Notes under the pieces: model-generated
The model's database searches: none
What the model saw: the letters and a program-made list of their open reading frames with translations, nothing else
What the model was told of the DNA's origin: nothing
Shown here: one piece after another, positions 47,994 through 59,873 of the stretch
Layout: the number at the start of each line of letters is the position of its first letter
Position numbering within the stretch: the first letter of the stretch is position 1
Assembly: GCA_000697055.1 (NCBI GenBank)
Contig: JNDT01001982.1
Span: 1 to 63,545, forward strand
Reading direction: 5' to 3'
From: Saksenaea vasiformis B4078
Taxonomy: Eukaryota > Mucoromycota > Mucoromycetes > Mucorales > Saksenaeaceae
Length of the DNA stretch: 63,545 bases
Made by a program: the position numbers and the translations under genes

Positions 47994-48930
47994 ATGAGTA
48001 TACAAGGTCGGTTTGGTTTTATACAGCAAAGCTTTCAAGCAGGCACAAATATCACTGTGTCATGGATTCCATATAACGACAGCGGTCGCATTGACTTCTA
48101 CTTGCTAAGCGACGCGTTAAACCTTAATACATGGGAGCTTCTTGGAAAAAATCTTCCAAGGAGTGGAAATGCATCACTGAAAATTCCCGAATCTACTCCT
48201 CCTGGCCATGACTATTTTCTTTACTCAGTCAACGCCTCATCTCTTCTTCCTGATGACGACATAATTAGCGAGACTGGTCCGTTCGCAATCATGCCACCGG
48301 GACCACCGCCATATGCTACTGTTATTACTGCAGCAACAACAACAACAACAACAACAACAACAAAATCATCACCATCCTCGTCATTATCATTAACTACCAA
48401 AGGCTCTCCGACAGTTAGTCAAAGTACCCACGGCCCTGTGCTGGCTACAGGACCAATCGCAGGTATAGTTGTCGGTGCCGTACTACTTGTGTGTCTGGTA
48501 ATACGTTAGACTTGCACAAGCAGAAATGCTAAATAAAGAGCGCTAGGTACTCGCATTTTTTATCTTACTACGACGGATACGAAAGAGAGACCCCAGCAAC
48601 GCTAAGCAAGACGGCAAGGCTGATCCTTCAGGCTGGTTTGAGCATAATCAGAAGTCGATCTATCCGCATAAGTCAACTACAGTGCAACACAGGCATGAAG
48701 CTCGACCACGAACTCAGCATATACTCCGACGCCTGTTCAAGCATGCGCCGCCAGAACCACCGAACGAGTTCAACTGTCAGATTGCAAATGAGATTGAGAC
48801 ACAGCGGCCAAATTTGCATGACGAGGTCGATAAACACAACGATCGTGAGGTTAATGGCAGTGACAACCCAAAAGCTACTGCATTTACGTCTAGATACAGC
48901 CAAGCTGAGACGGCGCTTCGTACATGCTGA
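47994..48930 (+). CDS. Kre9/Knh1-like single-pass surface protein 1
   Basis: Exons 47994-48497 and 48547-48930 across a 49-bp intron give 295 residues. The N-terminal part (FIQQSFQAGTNITVSWIPYN ... GNASLKIPESTPPGHDYFLY) matches the Kre9/Knh1-like Ig fold of fungal Ser-Thr-rich membrane-anchored proteins. A Thr/Ser-rich stalk follows, partly encoded by a CAA repeat, then a transmembrane helix GPIAGIVVGAVLLVCLVLAF completed only after splicing, a basic stop-transfer RRIRKR and a ~110-residue cytoplasmic tail (EIETQRPNLHDEVDKHND). The frame is open five prime of the ATG only from a TTG at 47946. No signal peptide is encoded after the ATG, so an upstream exon is likely. It is paired with a paralogue at 50829. 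Confidence 0.8.
48334..48363 (+). repeat. CAA microsatellite coding for poly-Thr
   Basis: Ten CAA units read in the ACA frame as a Thr run in the stalk of the surface protein. The paralogue has only a few Thr here, so this is a likely length-variable site. Confidence 0.85.
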
Positions 48931-50429
48931 TGCACTTTACCGCACGATCGCGTCCGAAAAGTAATCACCAAGTGTAGATACGGACTCTATATACAATTCA
49001 ATGTTCCATAAACCCTCATATGGGTGCTTCGCCGAGAGTATAGCTATAGTGCACGCACTAGAATGTTCGACGTGATCATATAAATGCTTACCAACTGCTC
49101 ATGGTTCACTTATTAAAGAACGAAGCAATTTATGACCGGTAGTGCTAGCTTCCCCTTCCCACTAGCTATTCACCAATTTCCAGCGCGTAGGTAAACATCT
49201 GGCGGTTATTAGTTGACAACTCATCTGATTCTCACGCAACGTATACCGTCTTTGAGAAATTCTAGGACTGGCTTCAAGGTCTTACAGGAATATGAAAGTT
49301 AGATCTTGCTGAATATACTTCACTCGTCATTGCATGTGTATGACTTCCTTCATCCACTATGATGCCAACTTATTGTGGTTCTTTTCTTCGATCAATTCGT
49401 CTTGCTGATGCCTCCATTGAAGATCAAATTGGCGTGTCATCGCCTGAGAGCAGCTCTTTAAGCTGGATAAAGATGACAATAATTTTATATTGAGTGATGT
49501 TGAACACCGCGCCTTTCAACCTGTCCACTCTCGTCCGGTCCAAAAGAAAAAAGAAATGAGAAACCCTGACATAACAGCATGAAAAAACAGAAACAGAAGA
49601 TGGTAAGAAAAAAAGGAAAGAGAGACGTTCGGGTCTGTGAGAGGCTAGGCTATGGGAAGAAGTTGGTGGTAGATTTCGATGGAAAACATAAAGGGACATT
49701 GTGGGATATTGTAGTAACGGAAAGGGGAAGGAAATGGGCTATTCTGTGGATGTGAGTCAAAACAGAAAATCTTTAGAGGATGGAGGAAATTGCCCATCGC
49801 AAGCAAGCAAGAGACATTACAGGATAGGCCAGAAGCGCCGCCAGTAATTTTGATGACTTGAGTGACAGGAAGATTTTAGTAGTAGTTGGCTTGGAAGATA
49901 GGACACTTGGTCCGAGATGGATGAGAGAAGCTCAAGACGATATTGCGCATGAAAGCACGCCAGCAAGTATCTTATATCATTATGGCCATCAGGAGATCTA
50001 GGGCAGGTCACAGTTTTCTTTCAGGATCCGAGATGCCAACGCATACGTCGACTGCGTTCTGCTTTAGTCATTGGAACCGATATAAGCGGATCGATTCCCC
50101 GCTGGGGGGAGGAGAGGGCGTCAGGATTTCAGCAACGGTGTGTTGTGGGTGTGGATACAGTCAAACCTCGTTGCAGAGTAAATGATAAAAGATTTGGCAG
50201 ATCTGTGCATCGTTCAACACCCTGATTGTGTCTTCCTATTCTGTCACACCTTGACTGCCTACTTCTGTGATTTGTTTTCTCTTTGCCAATAGTTTTCCGC
50301 TTTCTTCTCTTAAACGTACTTTTACTGATCACCAGACCACTTTGCTGTCATATTTTTGGTACCGAGGCTAATCTTCCTCTTCCTTTCTGACCGGGCTTTA
50401 GCGGACATAGATAGAGAAATCCCTTCAGT
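48931..50429. other. intergenic, no gene recognised
   Basis: Spacer of 1.5 kb between the two Kre9-like genes; short frames only. It contains a purine-rich stretch near 49546-49625. Confidence 0.4.
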
Positions 50430-50660
50430 TGCTATTCATTGAACAAGTTTTTACGCTACACTAAATAAATTTTTCATTCCATGGAGGGCAAGTTTGCGCT
50501 AAGGGAGAGATTGAATATACGTCATTAGTTCACGAACTGGCAACAAAATAATACGTTACTTACTTCAACTTGGTCTCCAGAGGGACGCAAACATTATCGG
50601 GCCAGCATAAAAGACATTCTTGGTTAGTAAATGAAATAGCTATAGCATTGAATGAACGTA
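50430..50660 (+). repeat. dispersed repeat family, truncated copy D
   Basis: Contains ATTGAACAAGTTTTTACGCT, ACTGGCAACAAAATAATACG, TACTTACTTCAACTTGGTCT and TTGGTTAGTAAATGAAAT, matching the inverted-arm part of copy A. The distal half of the family is absent. It ends about 170 bp upstream of the second Kre9-like gene, within its likely promoter. Confidence 0.65.
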
Positions 50661-50828
50661 AAAAGACATGCTTCAGAGTTCGTTTGGAAGTAACCCCAAA
50701 TAATTGTTGCACGCAATTTTACGAGACATCTCAGAACTCTTTCTTTTGTGTAACCTAATGGAATCAAGTAGCGGCTGATCCGTTGTGGTTTCTTTTCTTC
50801 TTTCGTTTCCTTTCTTTATGCTTAAATT

Positions 50829-51747
50829 ATGAGCATAACTTCTAACATACTTAACCAAACGTTTATAGCAGGAACAAACATAACCGTGACATGGGAGCCG
50901 AACCCGCAATTCAACTACTACGATTTCTATTTTATAGATGGGAAAGCAAATGGATTTATTGACACCTGGGTACTTCTTGGACAAAATCTTCCTAGACGCG
51001 GAAGCGTATCATTGAAGATTCCTGAGAATACCTCTAGTGGCATAGAATATTATCTTTCTTCCGTGGTAGCAGCTTACCCGAGATTCGCCAACGTGCTCGA
51101 CAGGAAAGGCCCAGTTAGAATCTATAACGCCCACCAACCACTACCACCCGGATTTGGTCCTCCTCCGACAACAACAGAATCGCCGTCGTCGTCATTATCA
51201 CCATCTACCAAAGGTTCTCCGACAGTTAGTCAAAGTACCCACGGCCCTGTGCTGGCTACAGGACCAATCGCAGGTATAGTTGTCGGTGCCGTACTACTTG
51301 TGTGTCTGGTAATACGTTAGACTTGCACAAGCAGAAATGCTAAATAAAGAGCGCTAGGTACTCGCATTTTTTATCTTACTACGACGGATACGGAAGAGAA
51401 ACCCCAACAACAACAACACTAAGCAAGGCGACAAGACTGATCGTTCTGGCTGGTTTGAGCATAATCAGAAGTCGATCTATCCGCATAAGTCAACTACAGT
51501 GCAACACAGGCGTGAAGTTCAACCACCAGTTCAGCATATACTCCAACCCCTGTGCGATCATACACCGCCACAACCGCTAAATGAATTCGACTGTCAAATT
51601 CCAAACGAGATTGAGACACAGCGGCCAAATTTGTATGACGAAGTCGATGATCACAACGATCGTGGGGATAAAGGCAATGACAATTCAAAAACTACTGCAT
51701 TTGCGTCTAGCTTTAGCCAAGCTGAGACGGCGCTACATACATGCTGA
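50829..51747 (+). CDS. Kre9/Knh1-like single-pass surface protein 2
   Basis: Exons 50829-51308 and 51358-51747 give 289 residues with the same layout as the 47994 gene: Ig-like domain (NQTFIAGTNITVTWEPNPQF, SVSLKIPENTSSGIEYYLSS), Ser/Thr/Pro stalk, transmembrane helix GPIAGIVVGAVLLVCLVLAF, RRIRKR and a cytoplasmic tail ending SFSQAETALHTC. A stop lies in frame just before the ATG, and a pyrimidine tract precedes it, so a signal-peptide exon upstream is probable. The ectodomain is about half identical to copy 1, but 177 bp covering the stalk end, membrane helix, intron and stop-transfer are identical. Confidence 0.8.
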
Positions 51748-53308
51748 TGCGCTTCACCGCACGATCGCGTCCGAAAAGTAACTACCATGTCCAGAAACGG
51801 GCATTATCTCAATTAATCAAATGCTTTGCTATTGAGCATAAGCGCTCTCATTAAATCTGCTATAATAAAAGCATCGAGAGGTGTGTATCGAGATAATGGG
51901 GGGATGAAAAGGTAAAGAAGAGACACGAAAAACGAAGCGCATTTGTAGAACTATGTGATCGTTGGGCGCCGTTACTCGGCTGCGAAATCTGCACAATTAG
52001 ATTTCACAGATATTAAAGTTCACAGCGGCTAAAAGCCATGAACAGTTTGGACTTCAGGCGCCCAAATAGTGTGGAGTCTTGTAATAACCTAGTTCATTTA
52101 AGGCGTTCCCTAGGGAGAGCACTCACTTCACAGTTGGTATTGATCACTTCACTTCACTCCTCATACGAAGCGAGTTGCGCGACGCTTTGGAAGCAGATGA
52201 TGGGCCGTCGAACGACTTTCAAAGGTGTTGTTACGGACACTCAAGAAGCTGCCATTTTGGACACCCATGCCATCACTTGCATACTTCTAAATTTCAGCGA
52301 TAGTTGAAAGAAGCGTATTGCAATTATCCTATAGATATCCTTGCCCATCATCGACAGCAGAATCCAGCGTTAAATTCCATCAGAGTTGTGTTCAAAAGCA
52401 ACCAATAAGACCATCTCAACATGCACGCCTGTGATCACTGTCCTGTCATTTCCTTTCCTTTTTTGTTTGGCAATGAAAGGCGTCCGTTCCTTCCTTTCCA
52501 TCCACTTTTAGGAGAAAAGTATTTCTTTGTAAGTCTGCAATGCAAGCTAACTTCTTGCGTATATGCTAAATGATAAAGAGGCCAAAAGCAGCAAGTTCAC
52601 CTGGTACTACTATATCTCTTCAACGATGGCCTCTTTTATAAAAGTGAGCACCTGTTGGATACACAGTCTTTCGACAACGCCGTTCACAGTCATGAACAAT
52701 ATACATGGTCAAAATAGTCTTATGGTAAAGCCAAGAAAACTTGAATCAAACCAAAGATTAAATACGTTTCTTACTTTTTTTTTATGGACGCAAATCATGT
52801 GAAATGATCGACGACAACACTTTTTGAAAGTATATCCTTGTTTATTATTCTACAGCCGGAAATTTCATTATATTCCTTGAGATATCCATGTCGACTACAA
52901 GATAACATATAGGCTTCAGAAAAGCCGTGATCTGTCGGCATTTCTTTATTGATCTTGGCTGACTAACATTTGACTTACATTCTGAAAATTGTCATATACA
53001 TGACATGGGTGTTTGCTTTCTTGTAGTCCACCCACATGTATCACCGTAGATAATACGGCGTTCATGCTCTTTTCCTTAACCATTCACACTCTGCAAAAGT
53101 TTCCAGACCATCAATTCTATAGTGGATATAATTTACCAAAATAACGCGTCACCGATTAACGACAGGTTTCTCAAGCTTTCAGAATGTGTACTGATTCCCT
53201 TTGCATATGTAGTGCACGATAGGGTCCCCATAACTTCTGGAAATCCGTGACTTACGTCGTGGGTATCCAAAGGCAAATCCTTTCAAAAAGTTTGAGCATC
53301 AACCCCAC
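51748..53308. other. intergenic, no gene recognised
   Basis: About 1.6 kb with short frames only; the longest (52038-52307, MNSLDFRRPNSVESCNNLVH) has no recognisable domain. Confidence 0.4.
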
Positions 53309-53771
53309 ATGACGCTCAACGACAATAATTGTCCAAAGGCGCACATATTACCATTTAGCACAAATGTTAAAGGGCCAGTCGCTTCACGGCAGTATGTGAA
53401 GGTGGATTCCGATGAAGACAACTTGACCACTGTCATGATGGGTCGCAGGCTTATAGGCCGAAAGATAACACTGCCTTACCAAGGTACCCAGAAAAAAATA
53501 TGAAGTAATGATAAAAGCTAAACATATGTAGGTCATTTATGGCGTCGTGACCGCGATAATGAAGAGAAATGGGTAAAAACAGGTGTTCCTATATCGGAAC
53601 TCGTCTTGTGGAAGAAAGATCGAGCACCAGACGAGAACGATGCACGACTGAAGGCTTTCGAAGGATGGATTGACATTGCAGAAGCTGTAAGTTTTTCTAC
53701 CACACACATTGCCTGTTATACTAAGAAGACATCTTCAATAGATACATGAACCGATACCGCTGCCTTCATAA
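53309..53771 (+). CDS. RNH203: ribonuclease H2 subunit C
   Basis: Three exons, 53309-53483, 53532-53686 and 53742-53771, give about 119 residues. The family pattern is visible: CPKAHILPFSTNVKGPVASR (HLLP segment), MMGRRLIGRKITLPYQG, HLWRRDRDNEEKW, ELVLWKKDRAPDENDARLKA and the end WIDIAEAIHEPIPLPS, which matches the LWG...W..LA.AIH pattern of RNASEH2C. The subunit is a non-catalytic scaffold of the RNase H2 trimer, which removes ribonucleotides from DNA. The protein is short for the family but has its core. A pyrimidine-rich acceptor at about 53930 could serve an alternative last exon ending EGEWDDDEY. Confidence 0.8.
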
Positions 53772-53972
53772 GAAAGTTTTTTCATCACACATATTACATG
53801 AGCTGCTACACGCGTAATCAACATGTAGCCGCGCATCAAACCCACGACGCATTAGCATTTGGCAATAGAAAAAAATATCATACAAATCAATGACACTGTA
53901 GCTTCGTTGTTTTATTTATTTTTGTTTTTCAGGAAAAGTAGAAGGTGAATGGGATGATGATGAATATTGAAA

Positions 53973-55675
53973 TTAGCTGGACGTAGAGAATTTATCAATG
54001 CGAATATCCAAGTAACGCCCACCGTAGAGGTACCCATGGAATTTATCTATTAGAAAGATAAGATTTCATTTAATCCGCTTTTTCAAATGTACGGTACCAA
54101 TAGCGCGTTCACATGTTGCAAAATCTTCGAAACGAACAAGCCCAGATCCTTTGGGATGCCCATTTGTCATTAGGATTTCCGACCGTACAACAGGTCCCAC
54201 ATGTCGGAAAAGGTCGATTAGATCTTGCCATGTTGTAGAGTAAGGCAGCTGCAGTAAAAATTTAGTAAAATGTAACCTTTATGAAGCAAGCGTACGTTAT
54301 TCACAAATATTTGATTGGGGCCATGGCTTGACAGTGACGCTCCAGGACCACCCACCGTAGTGACGGGGAAGTGGTGTGGAGGAAGCATTGGCGTAGGATT
54401 GTATGCGTCATAACCGTCGTTATACACCGGTGGAGGGGGAGCAGTTGCTGCATAACCTGGGTCGCCAGGTTGATGAAGTGCTTCCGATCGTTCTGTCCTT
54501 ACTGGTCTACTTTCTCTTGGTTCGCCGTTGCTTGTTGACCGCGATGCTGGAGGTGGAGGACGATTACGTTCCTATATTATCAATCTTTTATATCAATGGG
54601 ATGGTATCCTTGACTATTCCACCAACCTCGCACACTTCCAAAATCCTTCCTTGCCATTCGTAACCGTGAAACATATCTAATCCACATGAGCCTAGTGATT
54701 TGTCGTTGTGTCATATTACCAATAGCAGCTCGGGCATCACGAGGATCGTCAAAAACCACAAGACCTGATCCGGTTGATCGTCGCGTTTCTGGATCAGAAA
54801 TGATATCCGTATGTAAGACTCGTCCCGCCTTTCGGAAGAAGTCCTTTATATCCTGCCAGCTAGCGGAGTACGGTAACTAACACCTATGTCAAAGCAAAGC
54901 ACATGATCATGGTGTTTGACTTACGTTTCCCACATACAATCGGCATTCCTCCGGTGCTTTACGTGGATCTTTCGATGATGAAGCCAATTCAAATTCACGA
55001 TCCTACAATGATTATTTTTTTTTTCTCTCAGCACGTCGTCATGGTATCGTAGGGTTGTAAAAGAGGATGCTACTACCTCCCGTATAAACACTGGTCGTCC
55101 CATAAATTCGACCTTATTTAATGTTCGAATTGCACGTTGAGCATCTTCTGGATAACGGTATTCCACCACACTGAAAAATTGTTGATAAAAGCATTCTGTG
55201 GCAGGTTGTCGCCCTTACCCACAACCCTTCGATCTGCCGTTGGAAGTCGATAATATATCCGCATGCACCACCGAACCCGCTGAAAGGCATAGAGTGAAAT
55301 AGGTGAATAAATGATAGAATAATAAATAAATAGCTTACCGTCTCTCATAAAGTCTTTGAGATGAGTCCACCTGGCATCGTAAGGTAAATTACTCACGTAT
55401 ACTCGACAGTCTTTGCCGGTTGTACTGGGTCTTCTTCTTCTTGAAGAAGGTGAAGCTGATCGCGACCGATAACGACGCGGTGAGGATCTTCTACGTGGTC
55501 TTGGTGATGGCGACCGGGAATAACGTCTGTGTCGAGGCCTTTCGTCATAGCGACTTCGATGACGCGAACGTGAATGTGAACGTGAACGAGGTGAAGACCG
55601 ACTACGATGACCACGGCGTCCATTCGAAGGCGAACGCGATGGAGACTGTATACGCGCAGGCGAAGGACTTCCCAT
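53973..55675 (-). CDS. SR-type protein with three RRMs, Gbp2/Hrb1-like
   Basis: An N-terminal RS domain of about 85 residues (RSRSHSRSRHRSRYDERPRH) is followed by RRM1 (CRVYVSNLPYDARWTHLKDF), RRM2 (CRLYVGN, then LPYSASWQDIKDFFRKAGRV), a Pro-rich linker (ATAPPPPVYNDGYDAYNPTP) and RRM3 (NQIFVNN, LPYSTTWQDLIDLFRHVGPV). An intron near 54050-54098 joins ERAI to DKFHGYLYGGRYLDIRID, completing RRM3 and placing the stop at 53973. SR region plus three RRMs with the NLPY..W.DLKDF signature is the Gbp2/Hrb1 type, shuttling proteins for mRNA quality control and export. Its 3' end faces that of the RNase H2C gene 201 bp away. Confidence 0.85.
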
Positions 55676-55780
55676 GATGGAATGAAAAGAGAGATGAATC
55701 GAGACGCAGCAAAATAAGAAAAAAAATCATTCACTTGGGCGCAGAAAACAGTTTATTATTTGCGGAGATGGAAATATGGG

Positions 55781-56204
55781 TTAGGCGGAAGGATTGGTTG
55801 AGACAAACTTCATTAATGTTGGATTAGGTGTACTTGATTTCATTAATCCCATGGTATAGAAAACATGCTCCCAATTGGACAATGTATTGGAAGTATCTTT
55901 GCGTTTTTTGTTATGTAAGAAACTCTTAAATAACCAAAGAAACAATCGAAAAGAGAAAAAGTGGTTTTATAGCCTTTTTACCTTGTACTGTATTCGCCAG
56001 TTCATCTGCCATATTTGTAAGATGTTCAAAGTATACAGCAAGTTGTTCACTGTTTCGTTTAATTTGATTGACTTGTTCGAGTTCTCGTTTCTTCTCTGCA
56101 ATCAGCTCCATCTTCTTCTTCATGTCCAAAGCACTTGGGGAGCTGACTTCAGAACTTAACTTCATGCTCTGTTCATCCGTTGTTCTCCGTGATGCACGAT
56201 GCAT
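55781..56204 (-). CDS. DAD2: DASH complex subunit Dad2
   Basis: Two exons: MHRASRRTTDEQSMKL...MKKKMELIAEKKRELEQVNQ, LAVYFEHLTNMADELANTVQ, then an intron whose acceptor GCAAAG precedes ATACTTCC, joining VQ to DTSNTLSNWEHVFYTMGLM and ending LMKFVSTNPSA. The coiled coil with LE.L..MADELA.TV and NW..VF is the Dad2 pattern. DASH/Dam1 is a fungal ring complex coupling kinetochores to spindle microtubules, which supports a fungal source. Nearer AG acceptors run into a stop, which decided the splice choice. It lies 81 bp downstream of the D-amino-acid oxidase stop on the same strand. Confidence 0.85.
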
Positions 56205-56285
56205 GAGATATAAGAAGAGAAAAGAAGAGGAAATAGAGACGAAAAAGTCCTTGTCGGTGTATATTTTTTATTTTCTTAGTGACTT

Positions 56286-57695
56286 CTACAAATGGGATAG
56301 GATCCGCCGAATCTTGGATGCCTCCATCTTCAAAACGCCGCAGCCTTCATCCACTAATCGGGCTGCATGTTTAGCTGATCCCCAACTTGACTGATATCCA
56401 GATCCTGCATGTCCATAGTTATGAGTGACTAGTACACGTCTACCCGAAGGTGATGCTAAATTATTGGAGAAGACATGAGATTCCACCGTTCTTGTTATAC
56501 CAGTTTGATCCTTACTAATGAACTCATTGTCCACACGTGGGCCACCTCGTCTTCTACCATTGATTCCTACAACATGGGCAACGATCTCCAATTCACTGTG
56601 CGCCTTGCCGTTGGTTAACTCGGGGCAGTATGTTGCAACACTTTGCATCGTTTTCTTGGCAATATCAAAATCCACCTCGACATCTCTACAAGTTAATAAA
56701 TAGTGTAAAGAAAAGAAATACCTTGCCAATGTACTTACGTATTATTTTCTTCTTCAGCCGTTCCCAAAACAACTGTCCCATCTGCCCGTGGTATAACGTA
56801 AATATAGCCATCCGGAGCTAATGGTATCGCTGATTAAATTCACATGAACCAATCGTTGTGTGAAACCTACTTTGAACCGAGACAGCCTTGCGAATATGGC
56901 TTGCTCGAACAACTACATCCTGGATACGGACTGGTACTACGTTTTCGTCCATGACACCACCCAACCAACGTGCATTCACGCCAGTACAGTTGACAATAAC
57001 GTCGACACTTTGTTCTTCATCCAAAGCTGCTTCCGAGATATGTGACAACGTCATGCGTTTGCGTTTACCTCCCAAACTGAGAAACTGTGCCTGTAACCAC
57101 TGCAGATAACGTTGAGGATTCACCACCACTAGATAGACCTTCAGTCAGTTTTCCCAAGCGACGTAGTCCTATGCTTACCTGTTGTGAAATGGTAACCAAT
57201 ATCTGTGTTCTGGGGCAGTTCTTTCTTTGGTAAAAACCCAAACTACAGGATTTCGTAAGCATAGATGCTTCAAATCATTGAGATATTTACTCCAGGAACA
57301 ATGTGTTTCCACCAAGGATGCTTTTGTTCCTTGGAAGGTTTTGTATAGTAGTCATATGCAGGCACGACCATGATACCTGCCTCGCTAGCATGAGTACGAG
57401 CTAGCTCCCAGAACAATCTAAACGATGTCGCATCGTAACCTATCGATTAGGTAAGAACATATATAGGATATTTCTATTGGTACGTGCGTTGTAGCCTTGT
57501 CTCTTCATTAGATGCTAGTGATTTCCATCGTGCACCGGCGCAAGGTGAAGGGTTTTTGATGCCGTTATTATCATCAGGGAACTCTTTGGCAAGGATGGTC
57601 ACATCGTATCCTTTGGTTTGCAGGAGCAGGGCGGTTGTCAATCCGGTAACACCTGCACCAATGACATGTACCCTGGTTGGCTGTGAAGATTTCAT
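56286..57695 (-). CDS. D-amino-acid oxidase family flavoenzyme, peroxisomal
   Basis: FAD-dependent oxidase of the DAO/D-aspartate oxidase family, oxidatively deaminating D-amino acids. The N-terminal dinucleotide-binding motif is VHVIGAGVTGLTTALLLQTK. Then follow PSPCAGARWKSL, NTDIGYHFTTVVVNPQRYLQ, VIVNCTGVNARWLGG, GYIYVIPRADGTVVLGTAEE, and the family C-terminal block VTHNYGHAGSGYQSSWGSA. The last three residues are SHL, a PTS1 variant, so the enzyme should be peroxisomal. About seven exons. Substrate preference (neutral D-amino acids or D-aspartate) cannot be decided by eye. Confidence 0.92.
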
Positions 57696-58899
57696 GTGTA
57701 TGTGGGAAAAAAAGAGAAAAAGATAACGATAATCTGCGTGATTTTATTTGTGTTGTGGAATTTTTCCATCCGTTCGGTCGTGTACGTTCTGTATGCACAC
57801 ACTCACCCGATCTTCCCTAACTCACACGCACCTACATATACCAGATATTCCTGCCTTTAAAGGAAATAAAGGAGATTATTACTTTTACTTGTTGGGGACA
57901 TTATGTTGGAGTAGATACAAGGGATAGGGTTACCAAAATATCATACTTCTTCTACCGGGATTTCCTTGGATGCTGTCCTTGATCTTCGTTTTGTCACGCG
58001 TTTCCCATATTTCAACTATTAACGGGAATAGTGGAACCAGTTACACACATTTCAAGGGTACCGGCGTGTCGCCATATGGGGGCAACTTTTTCACTAAATG
58101 ACGTCAGTAAGATAAAATCGAGAATTATGCGTAGCATTAGGCGGTTGATGACCCTCCGATAATCATACCACTTTGAACATATATTTAAGCAACTTCTTGC
58201 GCTTGACAAGTCGTTTCTCCGACCTTACAACGAAGCGAATTACTTGTGACCAGAGAGAGTGATGGATCCCTTGCAAAAATGGTTACGTTTGCTGTGAAGG
58301 ATAATAATTACACTCCGCCTGTATCTGTATGAAGTAGCATGCAAACAAGACAAATTTTGTAAAGGAAGCTATTCGTGACCTTTGTCTTGGTGTAACGATC
58401 AGACGTATCCATGGTCTTTTGTTTCGATAATACTAGAATTTTAGGACAAAGTGGTGTATTGTCAGTCATTAAAGCTATAGCATGTAGAGATTGAAAGAAA
58501 CTCCACCTTACGAATTTTATGGAACACTTGCGCTACGGACAGAAGGAGCGACACCATGGTGTTTATATTTCGTGTCTATTCATCAGACGCATAACAGACG
58601 TCGCGTAAGTTGCCAAAAACGCAGTAGTTCATTATAAGGGAGAAGACTCGGTTTGCTATGATGTGATCGGCTGCTGGTCTTTGACTTCTCGGATTTGTGC
58701 GGTTACAAAAGCAATGCAAACAGTTCTTTGAGACACAAAAGGTGTTGACTGAGGACGGATAATACATTTTTGTCCCGTGTAGCAGTTGATCGTCTCTGAA
58801 CAAACTAGCCCTCGTCAATATTGTGAACTATTATTTCAGCTTATGGTGGTGAGCAACAGCTCGTACTCTCGTTTTGAAATCGTGCTATAGTCGAAAGGA
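57696..58899. other. intergenic, no gene recognised
   Basis: Upstream flank of the oxidase and unremarkable sequence; only short frames, none with a recognisable domain. Confidence 0.4.
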
Positions 58900-59580
58900 G
58901 AAAACAAAATCCAGGATTTTCGTTAAGCATCTGCATCATCCAAATATTACTTCGCGTTTGACACCATCTAAATCCTACGGGGAGGAGCAGTAGATCTTTG
59001 CGCAGAGATGTAGATAACTTTTACTTCTATATCAGAGTTATGTTGCGCTGATTCATTGTAATCGGTACCCCAAAGCATCAATCTGGAACGCATAAAGTGA
59101 CAGTATTTAAATCGACGCATGAAACTTTTTCCTTTGGCTCTTTTTTCTCTTACATGTCCGGTACGTGCTGGGATTGACTACACATCTAGGATTACTCATC
59201 TTGTTTGGCCTATTGTTTAGATTTAGAGTCGTAAAACCACAAAACCGGCTTCGGCCGCGCCCATCACATCTTACCAGCCCCACCGCTCAAGGTGTGGGTA
59301 GGCCTCTGTTAACGGACAGGAGTGCTCTTCGAGGTTAAGTAAAAGACATTAGATATCTTCCATTTACTAACGTGAATGATTTTTATACTGCTCAAAAAAA
59401 TTATGCATCCGCTGAGAGCCAAGTTGATGTAAGTAAGCGTGTGACTTTGTCGCTCATTCATTAACTGATAGCCGCATAATCGACCTCCTCCTTAGCGCAA
59501 GCTTAGCTCTTCATGGATGCATAACTTATTTTAGAGTAGCTTACAATGTCATTCAATAAACAGCAGTATCTGCGGAAGTC
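58900..59580 (-). repeat. dispersed repeat family, copy E
   Basis: Reverse copy: TCTGCGCAAAGATCTACTGC-type sequence (on minus) through CAGTATTTAAATCGACGCAT, CTTTGGCTC, TTCGAGGTTAAGTAAAAGAC, CCATTTACTAACG, then the inverted-arm part (ATTATGCATCCGCTGAGAGC and TCATGGATGCATAACTTATT) and TTCAATAAACAGCAG. It matches copy A also over the extra distal 190 bp (AAATACTGTCACTTTA, ATTACAATGAATCAGCGCAA), so these two define the longest form. Confidence 0.7.
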
Positions 59581-59873
59581 AAGTTAGTGGTTATCTTCCC
59601 AGAAAACTTCTGCATGAGTGATCATCCTTGTCCTTGCTACAACATATGAGTGCTTACGATGAGTATTGAAACACTAAAATAAGCCAGCATCGATGCTTTG
59701 AAGGTTATTAATAAATTATTGCTTCGCTATACGACATTTCTTAACGTTATGTTCAAAGAACCTGGTCTATATTTTTGGATGCTATTCGCCGAGCATCTTT
59801 GTGAGCAAAAGCTGTTGTACAGGTGAAGATGTAAAATGAATGCAATTACATAACTACTTTTTCATGATGATGC
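59581..59873. other. short spacer, no feature seen
   Basis: 3' flank of the Nop4-like gene; nothing else recognised. Confidence 0.4.

Noticed and set aside
52038..52307. 89-codon plus-strand frame
   Set aside because: No recognisable motif or splice context; insufficient support for a gene.
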